From NCBI RefSeq assembly GCF_001540865.1, contig NC_033622.1, positions 3,653,445 through 3,717,444 of the forward strand: DNA of 64,000 nucleotides. Reading direction: 5' to 3'. Positions within the stretch are counted from its first letter, which is position 1. Every line of letters begins with the position of its first letter. The notes beneath the pieces are model-generated. The model saw only the letters and a program-made list of their open reading frames with translations. It did not search any database and was not told the DNA's origin. A program made the translations under genes and the position numbers. Of the stretch, positions 45,601 through 56,278 are shown piece by piece. The DNA is from Ananas comosus. Its lineage: Eukaryota > Streptophyta > Magnoliopsida > Poales > Bromeliaceae.

Positions 45601-45960
45601 CATACTGCTGACAGACTGCTCAGCCGAGGCATCTTCGTGGAGTAGCATTGCGTCTTTTGTGCTATTTTCACGGAAAGCTGCGACCACCTATTCTGTAACT
45701 GCGTTTTCGCCTGATACCTACTTCTCCGTGCGGCGAGTTCTGATGCACCTGACAATGCCTCGGGCGACGTCCAAGGTATTTTGATCAATACCTCTAACAT
45801 TCCCGACGCCGCAAAGAGAGCAAAAGGTCTAACCCTATTGGCGGCAATCTGGTGGATCGTCTGGACAGAAAGAAACAGCATTATCTTCAGATCGAATCAT
45901 CCTAACGCTACCCAAGCTTTCAAACGTGTCAAAATCCTGTTGAACGCTTGGATCGAGCTC
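42609..45960 (+). pseudogene. LINE ORF2: endonuclease, reverse transcriptase, zf-RVT (broken)
   Basis: The AP-like endonuclease (42660-43270) shows LCWNVRALND, CIQESKVDS, LSNVYGPPTWDG, WVICGDFNFTK, NFTWSNMQRRPTLAKLDRFL and, after a +/- frame change, SDHTLI. Reverse transcriptase follows: KAPGPDGF (about 44020), CLIPKK, DFRLISLI and VDFEKAFDNVR (about 44410-44440). The next part should carry the FADD catalytic site. Instead there is a direct duplication (44456-44512), and the frame resumes at LKINKNKMELYYLGSN and FRYLGLPLYNKLLRKEDWAL. The C-terminal zf-RVT region has FKWRWTSNKTFKVKSLYNFI, IKIFIWLLLRKRLHTADRLL and residues near 45655-45700. Multiple stops are present. Confidence 0.92.
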
Positions 45961-46207
45961 CTTTGACTCGTCTACGTCTTGTCTTTCTTTCGCTTACTCC
46001 TCCTTTCCCCCTCTCCCCTTTCCTATTTTTCCTCTTTTCCCTTAAGTTTTTTATTACTGTTTTATTACTGTTTTTTTTCTTACTTGTTTTAAGGAGGCCC
46101 TAGCTACTTCCACCCTGTACGCTTAGTTTATTTTGCTTAATTAATAAATGAAACAGGCAGCTCACTACCTCTTTCTCCAAAAAAAAAAAAAAGAAAAAGA
46201 TGTAAGG

Positions 46208-46840
46208 TGAAATTTTATAGGAGGGGAATATTTTACCATCCTTTAACCTCCAACAATGCAAAATTATAAAGCTAAGAGAAACTAAGTTACAGTTAAAAGA
46301 GGTCAAAGGGAAAATATTAAAAAATAAGAGAATTTTAAATCTTCTTACATCATTCTTTTATTTTCTCTGCGCCCTTACTTTTTTCTCATTTTCTTTCTCT
46401 TCACTTTCTCTCTCACACTTTCTCTCTCCTTTCTTTCTCTTTCTTTATTTTTTTCTCTACTTTCTCTCTAATCTCTCCCTTCGCTTTAGCTCCTTTCACC
46501 TTCTCTCGTTATCCCTTTATCTCTCATCACATTCTTTCCTCTTATTTAAATTTCTCTCTCATCACTTTCTCTCTCATCCCTTTCTTTTTCATTTCTCTTT
46601 TTTGTATTCTCTATTCACTTCTCTCTCCTCCCCTTTTCTCATTTTCTCTTTTATCTCTCCTTACTTTCATTTTCTTTCTTCTCTCTCTCCTCATTTTCAT
46701 TCATGATACAACCAAATATCATTGAAGAAAAACTGTTTATAGGAGTAATGTTTACTCTATAAAATATTACAGAAAGAATAATTAACCCCTTAATATTTAA
46801 CCTCATAGTAAACTGGCCCTTGGAGTTGTCTTTGCTATCA
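46208..46840. repeat. CT-rich low-complexity region
   Basis: Pyrimidine-rich (CTCTCT/TTTCT) sequence at about 46340-46700, flanked by AT-rich sequence. The tail (ACCAAATATC near 46740, and AACTGGCCCTTGG near 46810) may be the decayed right end of a MITE begun at about 40030. Confidence 0.5.
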
Positions 46841-47596
46841 CCTCTTTTTAGCTTTTACCAAATTTTCTGCAATATAATAACATTTCTATGTGTAATTATT
46901 GATGGATAAAATTGTATGAAAATGCCTCAACTATAGGTCGTTTTGAAATAGACCCTTTATTTATTCTTTACGACCCCTTAAACTTTTGGTTTTTTTTATT
47001 TTTCTTTTGTACTTAGCAAAAAATTTTTGATTAAAATCTCTCCCTTTAAATTTTTAATAAATATTTTTACTTTACTTGCAAAAAATCACTCGATGGCAAA
47101 AAAGAAATTTAAAGCCGAGAGGTTGTAAAATACAAAACAAAGAGTTAAAACAAAACAAAAAGAGTTAAAAGTTAGAGTTAAAGTTGAAGGGGGTCTTTCA
47201 GAATGACTTACAAGCGAACGGCTCTTCATACATTTTACGTTATTATTGAAAATTGGATTTAATTGAAGGACTTTTGCACCAATAGGTTATACGTGAAATA
47301 CTCCACTACCAAAAATTTTAACAATCAAAATATATATCTTATGTGCGATATATATATATGAGTTATTCAAATTAAATTCCAAAGTAGTTGAATCTTCAAA
47401 AATTGAATACAAATATCGACAGATATATGCCAGGATTGGCTATTTATATTTTAATAACCAAAGAGATAATGAGACTTAATTGTTATACGTAGTAAATTAT
47501 ATATAGACCTTTCATAGAAGAATTTTACAAGTAAATTTGAATTAATTAATATATAGCTCAAATTTTAAAGACCTACCATAAAAGAATTTCTAAATT
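46841..47596. other. no gene seen
   Basis: AT-rich, with a short TA run near 47349. No domain-bearing ORF or RNA gene. Confidence 0.5.
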
Positions 47597-48129
47597 GAGT
47601 CTGGCTGCTATATAGCACGGAGGCCTCCATACTACCAAATTGTTTTCAATGATATTGCTTCCAAATCGATGATCAACTCTGTAAGACTTCATTTACACTA
47701 TTGAAAGTATTTGAAAACTAAATTTCAGAAATTTTCGACATCATTTATCTATCAAACGAGCAATCTAAAAATGAATGGCTGAAAATAAAAATCTCGTAAA
47801 AATGATGATAAAGACTTGATATTAAGATTAGATGTACTAATCTTACTGTAAATAGTGAAAAAAATTTCTATAAAAATTTCATCATATTTAGATTGTTTTA
47901 TACTGTTAAATTCACAAACGCATCACATCAACCATTAAAATTGTCAATTTTGAGATCTTTCGATCACTAGCCAAATAAGGTCGAAAAATTATAAAATTTA
48001 ACTTTTAAATATTTTTAATAGTGTAGATCAAGTTTAATGAAGCCGATCGTCTATTTGAAAACTACATAATTGAAAATAACTTGATAACACGAAAGCCTCC
48101 ATACTACCGATAGTTTAGCAACCTAGCTC
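47597..48129. mobile_element. MITE A family, old copy
   Basis: The ends GAGTCTGGCTGCTATATAGC and TTTAGCAACCTAGCTC are inverted, with CACGGAGGCCTCCATACTAC near the left end and its counterpart GAAAGCCTCCATACTACCGA on the right. The interior aligns with MITE A (TCATTTATCTATCAAACGA, AAATTTCATCATATTTAGAT). Diverged, 533 bp, non-coding. Confidence 0.8.
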
Positions 48130-48511
48130 TCTTAAATTTTAAGCTTGTTAAATTAGTACCATGAGTAACAATGATATTTAAAAAAACATTGATAACTCTT
48201 CCGACAGATTATTAACCAATAAAGAAGATTAATGATTATTTTTGATTTTTTGAGTGACGTTACTGATGTAGTATATATTAATAATTCCACCTCGATCTCA
48301 AACTTTTTTTTTTCAGCTCTCAAACTTTTTGCCACCACTTTTTTTATGCACATAAGGAGTTTTGAATCACTCTGAGGATGCTATTTGGCGCAATTTTGTT
48401 ATTTGTTTGCTACCTGAAACTGATATGGACACAAAATGCGGGACATAAAATATGACATGATTTGGACACGACGATTCAACAACTTTTAAAAATATAGACT
48501 AAAAACACTAC
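48130..48511. other. no gene seen
   Basis: AT-rich spacer between the MITE and the gypsy LTR end; no domain-bearing ORF. Confidence 0.5.
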
Positions 48512-48599
48512 TGTCACACTTCGAGGCCGATTTTAAAAGCCATTTTATAATGAATACTATTTTAGAAATCAGAGTTGTAGAACATGTTATTTATTTTTT

Positions 48600-50587
48600 G
48601 GCCAATTTGCATAAAAAATTCACTTATTTTCGGCTTTTGCAAAATCGGGCCTCCTTTTTCATTTTTGCAGATTCGGTCCGAATTTTCAGCAAACTGACCA
48701 AAATACCCTTATTACTTTTTCTCTCTCCTCTTTCTCTCTCCTCTTCGTTTCTCTCGTTCTTTCTTTTTTTCTCTCGCCGAAAAAAGTAGTGAAGGCAGAG
48801 GCGAAGGCGGAAACAGTTTGCCTCGCCTCTCACCCTCATGCTCTCGCCCTCACCCTTGCCCTCGCCCATGCATCCCCCACCTTCCTCGCCTCCGATCCCG
48901 TCGAGGCCGCGCCGCGACTTTTTTTTTTTTTTTTGCTTTTTTCTTTTCTTTTCTTCTCCGACTCTCCTCCACCGTCTCCGACGACGACGTCTCTCTCGCC
49001 CTTCCCCGCACTTCTCGTCCCTCCCTTTCCCTCCTCTCCGCCTTCGACAACGATGCATCTTCGCCGGCGCCGACGTCGACACCGTGGAGATCACTGCGGT
49101 GCTACAGCCTCGAAGCAGGGGGTCCTTAGCGGCGTTGTCGCCGGCGCCGTAGCCGTTGGCAGAGTGGGGCGACAAAAAAAATATAAACGAATCAAGAAAA
49201 AAAGAATAAAGATACAAAATTATAGAAAAAGAAGGATGAAGATGAAATTACATCGTTAACTGTAAAAAAAAATTATAAGTTGCATTACTTAAGATGTAAA
49301 CTGCAGCTTTAAGATGAAAATTACACTCTTTAAACGAAAATTACACTCTTTGAAAGATATTTACATTGTTTTTCCTCTTATTGCACTCTTTCAGATGTAA
49401 ACTGCATCCATTAAGATGAAAATTATACTCTTTAAACGAAAGTTGCACTATTTCTCCTCTTATTGCACCATTTCTCCTCTTGTTACACTGTTTTTTATCT
49501 TAAACTGCACCCCTTTAAGAGATATTTATACTGTTTTTTCTCTTGTTGCATTGTTTCTCCTCTTATTGCACTATTTCTCCTCTTATTACACTGTTTTTAT
49601 CTTAAACTGCACCCTTTAAGAGGAGAAACAGTGTAACAAGAGGAGAAATAGTGCAACAAGAAGAGAAACAGTGCAACAAGAGGAGAAATAATATAAATAT
49701 CTCTTAAATGAGTGCAGTTTAAGATAAAAAATAGTGTAAGAAGAGGAAAAATGGTGCAACAAGAGGAGAAACGGTGCAACTTTCGTTTAAAGAGTGTAAC
49801 TTTCATCTTAATGGATATAGTTTACATCTGAAAGAGTACAATAAGAAGAGAAACGGTGTAAATATCTCCCAAAAGTGTAATTTTCATCTTAAAGCTGCAG
49901 TTTCCATCTTAAGTAGTGCAACTTGTAATTTTTTTTGCAATTAACGATGCAATTTTATATTCATCCTTTTTTGTATATAATTTTTTATCTTTTTTTTTTT
50001 CTGTTTCTTCTATAAATTTTTTTTTGTCATCCTCTTTGCCAACAGCCACGGCGCCGATGACGACGCCGCTAAGGACTCTCCCGCTCCGAGCCTGCAGAGC
50101 CGCAGTGACCTCCACGGTGTCGGTGTCGGCGCCGGCGAAAATGCATCGTCGTCGGAGGCGGTAGAGAAGGAGGGAGAGGGAGAGACGAGAAGGGCGGGGA
50201 AGGGCGAGAGAGACGTCGTCGTCGGAGACGGTGGAGGAGAGTCGGAGAAGAAAAGAAAAGAAAAAAGCAAAAAAAAAAGAGTCGCGGCGCGGCCTTGACG
50301 GGGTCGGAGGCGAGGAAGGTCGGGGTGCGTGGGCGAGGGCAAGGGCGAGGGCGAGAGCATGAGGGTGAGAGGCGAGGCTGACCGTTTCGGCCTCCGCCTC
50401 TGCCTTTGCTACTTTTTTCAACGAGAAAAAAAAGAACGAGAAAAACGAAGAGGAGAGAGAAAGAGAAAAGAGAAAAAATAATAAGGGTATTTTGGTCAGT
50501 TTGCTGAAAAAGCGGACCGAATCTGCAAAAACGAAAAATGTGGCCCGGTTTTGCAAAAGCCCAAAATATTTTTTATGCAAATTGGCC
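48600..50587. mobile_element. 2-kb palindromic element (very long TIRs)
   Basis: The left end GGCCAATTTGCATAAAAAAT and right end ATTTTTTATGCAAATTGGCC are complements. Complementarity continues for about 1 kb per arm to a centre near 49600. The outer arms contain GC-rich sequence that stays open as mirrored frames (48789-49259 plus, 49909-50622 minus), both reading SHPHALAL...ALAH and VLSGVV.GAVAVG. The inner arms are built of TTGCACTATTTCTCCTCT-like repeats and their complement. It inserted in a T/A-rich part of the gypsy LTR. A Mutator or foldback type is possible; no clear target duplication. Confidence 0.85.
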
Positions 50588-51269
50588 TTTTTTAAAAAAA
50601 AAAAAAATTCCATATGGCCCACGTGGCGTACAAACCCACCACAAATACAAAGATTCCCTGTTTACACAGACAGAGTCTTCTTTGTATTTGCACAGCGTAC
50701 CCAACGATAACAACAATAGAATCACAACCACAACCTACACTTACCAATCCACAACTAATTCATGCAATACATTTCCATACAGCCAGTGATTCTTAGAGAT
50801 GATGCATACCACTAAACACTACTTAGATGCTGGATGATGTGATGCACAATACAACAATCATTCTATTTAAAAGTATTCTCCACCCGAAAGCTTTGTTTTT
50901 AAACTCTACTTAATTATCCATAAAAACCACTCGAAAATCTTTTAAAACTGTTTCCCACTCGGAAACTTTATTTTTGAAAACCGACTACCTCGAGGGGTAG
51001 AAAACCACATTGCATGAATACATAAATCTAAACCAAATATTCATAAAGCTCCGATTGCATGCATAATAGAAAAATATCAACTCATACAAGTTCACGAAGA
51101 TTCAAACAGCAATAGTGATCATCTAACTGAACCATTCATTATTTAAATTACTAAATGCGTAAACGAAAAGTAACCAGGGTGACGATCGCTACTGAAGCCT
51201 AGCTAGGACGTCCTCCCGTCACACCACGAACCAACTCCATGCCTGAGCCACCTGGAGAAATAGGGGGTG

Positions 51270-51292
51270 AGAAATCATAATCAAGATTTTCT
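51270..51292 (-). other. LTR stem-loop
   Basis: GAAATC and GATTTTC pair with one bulge. On the minus strand it lies between CCCACTAG and TCACCCCC, equivalent to the stem-loops in the four other LTRs. Confidence 0.6.
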
Positions 51293-53192
51293 AGTGGGTA
51301 CGACAGAGCCACGAAGGCAAATCATATTCACTGGAAAATAAAGGAGATAGAACAAACTGATATATGTGTAAGGATATGAAGAACAACTACAGTAGCTATA
51401 ACAACAGATATAATAGAGTAAACAATAAAAACTGCTACTGTAAGGATTACAATCATGAGTATGTCTCAAGGTAATCAAACCAAAACTGTACCCAATCTGG
51501 TGCCTGCCATATTGGTCCGCAAACCTCAAGTGTTGCCTGTCATAGAGCAAACACTGACTTGATTCATGCGTTCACTGATGACCTATCCGGATACGTACAC
51601 CCCCTGGTCGGTGGCCAAACAACTGGTGTCTAGAATACACAGTGCTGTGACCAAATCATGCTAATATGCTCAATGCGAAAATCGCTAGAAAACCAGTGTC
51701 TTTGCCGAAGCCAGATGCAAGGGCGTACAACGCCGAACCATGATTAATTAGATCAAAACACACGACAAATGAGTCGGCGTGTTGCCTGTACCCAAGGTCC
51801 ACAGATATACAATATATGCAAGCCTGCTCTACGTGTCTAATAACAACTGTCACCATGCAACTATCAAGATATAGATGAACAAACGATAAAAAAAAGCAAC
51901 CGACATATAGAGACTGAAATACTGATATACAAGAGCAATAGCAAGGGAGAGGAAAGTGAAACAATCTCACCGACTACTAGCTCGAAGCACCAACCGTTAC
52001 TAATGTCGCGCCTGTCTCCAAACTATAGACGATCGTCAATCGGACTAACGAAGGTCCACCGGGTCAGTATCCAACCCAAAAATCCAAAATACCTAACTCA
52101 TGAACCCCACACAAATCTTCGAAATCGGTTTCCTAAAACCGATCACCATAACGAGCCGAAAGTCTCGAAAATCACATCGGGATGCCGTTGGGACCCCCGA
52201 AATGTCCCGAAACTCACTGACTCGTGCCACGAGTCACCCGCTGCCACAAAATACATCTTTTTTGATGTCTTGGCAGCAAACTCAAGGTTACACAACCAAA
52301 CAATCATCGCCGGATAATTGTTCGGATTCGGGTTCCCAGAAGTGTCAATTTCGACACCGGAACCTACCGTCGCTCACCCGTCATCTCCGAACTCATGATA
52401 TAACGATGGTGACCACCCGACAAGGCTCGGCGACAAAACTCAGGGCAATCAAACACCGTCGGATGAAATCTGAGCCGAAATTGCGTTCCGCCGATGAATT
52501 TCGCTAAAAAAAGCACTAAAATCGATATTCGATTTCTACGAAGGGCTTCGGACCTTGGACGATCAGTCCAGAGGTCACCTCCCACACATACATACTGCCC
52601 ACAGTAGCCACAAGATGCAAAATTGCATAAAACTTCCAACTATTGCATAAAATTACATCATTTTATGTAAATAATGAGATTTTGTGTGTAGTACACTGAA
52701 CTTTGGCAAATTGCAAAGTTCGAGTGTTGGAATAGTAATTAGAACTATTCTACGACTTTTGAAGGATTATGAGAGGTTTTCAGCAAGTTACGGAAGCAAG
52801 CAAGTGGCCGGAAGCGGAAAAGTGCATCGCAATTGCACTATCAACTCTAATACGTTGAACTCCGTCAATTGCAAAATTCGAATGTGGGGTTGGTATCTGG
52901 AGCTAGCCCACATCTTTTTAAGAGTGAAAGTGAGGTCCTTGACTGGTTATAAGAGTGAACAAAGAGCCGGAAGATTAAAAGTGCATTGCTCTGTAGACGT
53001 GGAAAAGTGCGAAGTTCAAATGTGATATTTTGAATTTGACTGATTATGAAGTCTGATGAGCGGGAATGATAAGTGGAATTATCCTACATTCTCTAAAGGG
53101 TTTAGAGAGGTTTGTGGACAAGTAGGAGAGTGATTAGACTACGGGAAGCGAGGAAGTGCATTGCTACTGCCATCTTGCACATTCTGCATTGT

Positions 53193-53226
53193 TGTACCGG
53201 TACAGGGTGAGGGTTGTACCGGTACA
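53193..53226. promoter_or_regulatory. paired TGTACCGGTACA palindromes
   Basis: Two perfect 12-bp palindromes start 22 bp apart. The LTR at 62488 has the same pair (63111, one mismatch, and 63133) with the same 22-bp spacing but a different spacer. Probably a protein-binding site in the LTR; function inferred. Confidence 0.6.
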
Positions 53227-56200
53227 AGCAGCAGCAGAAGCAGCAACTGCGTGGCAGCTAGGCCAATTTGGTCTTTTTCCACTCCATCCCTATCCTTATC
53301 CTCCCAGCCCACCCCCAGCAGTTCACCAAAGGGTGCTGGAGTCGAGAGGTGAGGGTTTTGCATCTCCTTTGCTCTCTCTCTCTCTAGAGTTTTCTCTCTC
53401 TAAGATGAAAGCAAGGAATTGAGCTTGTTTCTCTTTGCTCTATGAGGTTTGCTGTAGGAGAGGGCCTGAATCAGCTATGAAGGAGTAAAAAGGAGGCTTA
53501 GGGAGAGGTATTTCGTGACCCTAGCTTTGTAAGCAGCTGGGTTGAGGTTTGAGGGGGTAAGTTATTCAATTTGTTCCTCAAGTTTTGAGCTAGGGGAGTG
53601 AAGCTGATGTGTTTTGGTTCCTTAATTACCAGCAGGTTTGGAAAATAGTCTCAACAGCTAGAGAGGGGTAATTTTGCTGTAATTCCTCTATTTATACCCA
53701 GGGGAAAACTAAAGTGAAGCTGTGAGAAGGTAATTGATTGATTAAATACATGATTGATGCTATATGAAGTATAAAATAAGGTAATAATGCTGATTTTGGG
53801 GGTCTATGTTCTCGACAGTTAGAGTATTCATTCTGAGTTGAATAATACGCTTTCGTGAACTGATTGTGAATATACTTCAATTTGAGGGAAGTGCAATTTC
53901 AAGTTGAGAATCTATGCAAGTAAATTTCAGCATATACTAAGTGTATAAGTGAAGTAGTGATGCAGTTTTGGAATCTAATTACAGCAGGTTAGTGACTTTT
54001 GAAGCAGAATTGGGAGGTGATTCTTCAATCCTGAGCTAAGAAAAAACTGAAATTGAAATTTGAAAAAGGTAATTAGCTAGTTAATTACCTTATGTTGATA
54101 CTATATTAAGTATAATAGTAGAGTAATGGTGCTGTTTCAGTATATATTTTCAGCAGCCTTGGAATTCCTTTTGAGCTGAAGGTTGGGACTTTTGTGAGCT
54201 GGTTTTGAGGTGTTTCAACCAGGGGTTGAACTGAACCAAATCAGTTAGAAGGTAAATTGCTTACCAACTCATTAGTTGATAAGATTAGTTGTACCTCTAA
54301 TGCAGTTTTCATGCAATTACCGCATACTTGCAGCAGGTTCACAGTGAACCATTTGATCTTATTTGACTAAGTTTTGGAAGCTTTCGAAGGCTGAATTTGA
54401 TACTCCAATCTGAATCAAAACGAGGAATTAAGCATTGATACTGTACTAAGTAAGATTCTAGCCTAAATTGTGTGAATGTGTGAGATTTACATGTGGGGAT
54501 TAAAGTTAAGTTCCTAACTGATTTTAGAATCATTGTTAGGACACTCAGAGGCTTCGGATTACCTTCATTGGCAGAATCGACGCGAGCTTCGGTAATTAGG
54601 TGGGTCGGACCTTCCCGAAATGGGTGAATTCCCTTTATGTCCCCTTTGACAATATGAGTTAAAGTGATTGCATATTTATGTGAATGTATGTTTATATGAT
54701 GAAATTGAGATATGTATCTAGATGGATATCACATCAAGCATAGTAGTATTTCTTTGTAGTAGAGAAAGAATTATGGAATTGCTTATTCTACTTAAATCTC
54801 TTGTTTTATTAATCAGCATCCATGATATGAATAACCTGTACAAATAAGTTAAGCATGATTTCATTCAAGAGGGAGGAATTGTTAACCATGAAAGTATCAT
54901 TTGGTCTTATGGGACCACAAAGGAAGGTTATATTTGAAGTGCCAGTATACAATTTCATGTTGCTGACATGGTGTCAGAACTGTTAGTTTATCTCGTATAA
55001 GGAACTTATTTATATATCCATATAGAATCATACAAGAGTATCTTAGATCATGTTTTACATACTTGTGTTGACAAGTTGGTTGCTGTTTTTCATACTTATA
55101 TTGTTAGAACTAGCATAAACTTGAGTTCTGAACATGATCTAGTTAAGTAATAAGAAGTTGGCATTATGATATAACTTGAATGTTTTTCTATTGAATGTAA
55201 TCTAATAAGACCTAGAAAGGAATATGAGGATTTGCTTGCATGATCAAGTAGAAATAACTGTACATTTCCTGTTTACCTCAAGTAGTAAAGGATTAGAAAT
55301 AACTGTACATTTCCTGTTTACCTCAAGTAGTAAAGGATTATCCTGAACTATAGATTATGTGCCACGAGTCGTTGGACATAACCTTAGAAGACCACTACCC
55401 TTACATATAGGGAGTAGTGAGAGGACTTAATGTGAGTATGTGTGGATATAGCCCATTATCAAATAAAGGTTAACTGTCAAGTTATACTGGTTATGGAAAG
55501 AATTATATCAACAGATAGTTGATAGTGGTTTATGATTTAGTACTACTACGTCGACCCTGCGTCGAATTGAGATTCCATGTTAGAGACATGATGAAACTGG
55601 GACACTTATACTATGGATTACAGCTTGCATGCCCTTGTGCTCATTCGGACACGCTTGTGGGGGTCGCGCACCCCAGGCCAGCGCTCCGGAGTGGCTTCGC
55701 GACAGATTGCTCGCCTATATACGATTTGAGCGCCGAAGTGGATTGCCGTGGGTAGTGTTGACTTCCACGGGGCCATTAGGCACGGCGCGGCTATGACTTT
55801 ACTGTGGATAAGTCTATTGTGAATTGGGTTATCATGAGCTATCTTAACCTTAACTGGACATAGTAGTAAGGTTACTTTATGTCATTGATTAACTAAACCT
55901 AGTGATGAGCATACTAAAAGATTAATATCCGGTTTAGTTGGTAGTATAGTGACAGTTTGTTTACACTCTTGCTAGTGTAGGAATTAATTACATGATATCA
56001 TCAACTCGTTTAGTGACAGTAAGAATATTTCACCTATAACTAACGTATATCTAGTTAAACTGTCAATTAGCAGGATTGGGAAAACTGGTCACAGTGAACT
56101 AGTACATTGAACTTATTAATAAGCATATTTTGAGATGAATGTCATGTTTGATTTATTTCAATACCTGTTGCATTTACTTGCTTATCTAATATCGTTTACT

Positions 56201-56256
56201 CATGCCACAGTTGACCTAGTGGTGTACTTCGCCACTCTCGGCGGCTTACCCACTGG

Positions 56257-56278
56257 GAATTATTGTTTTATAGTTTTC
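56257..56278 (+). other. LTR stem-loop
   Basis: AATTAT and ATAGTT pair around TTGTTTT-type loop bases with one G-U pair. It lies between CCCACTGG and TCACACCC, the conserved setting. Confidence 0.6.

Larger units (their letters stand above)
40127..46196 (+). mobile_element. L1-type LINE retrotransposon (6.07 kb)
   Basis: An 11-bp target duplication AAGATGTAAGG flanks it (40116-40126 and 46197-46207). It has ORF1 with zinc knuckles, ORF2 with endonuclease and reverse transcriptase, a 3' untranslated region with AATAAA at about 46143, and an A-rich tail (46178-46196). Only about 15 bp precede the ORF1 ATG, so the 5' end is short or truncated. Stops, frameshifts and a lost catalytic segment make it inactive. 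Confidence 0.95.

Noticed and set aside
48624..50622. ORFs of 156-237 residues in the palindrome arms as a real gene
   Set aside because: Arg/Ser/Leu low-complexity reading of GC- and CT-rich sequence, present in mirror image in both arms, with no start context or domain. At most a captured fragment.
53045..53090. Hammerhead ribozyme core (CTGATGAG at about 53052), as in plant retrozymes
   Set aside because: No GAAA partner core and no complementary stems at the needed spacing; the matching place at about 62985 in the other LTR lacks the CTGATGAG.
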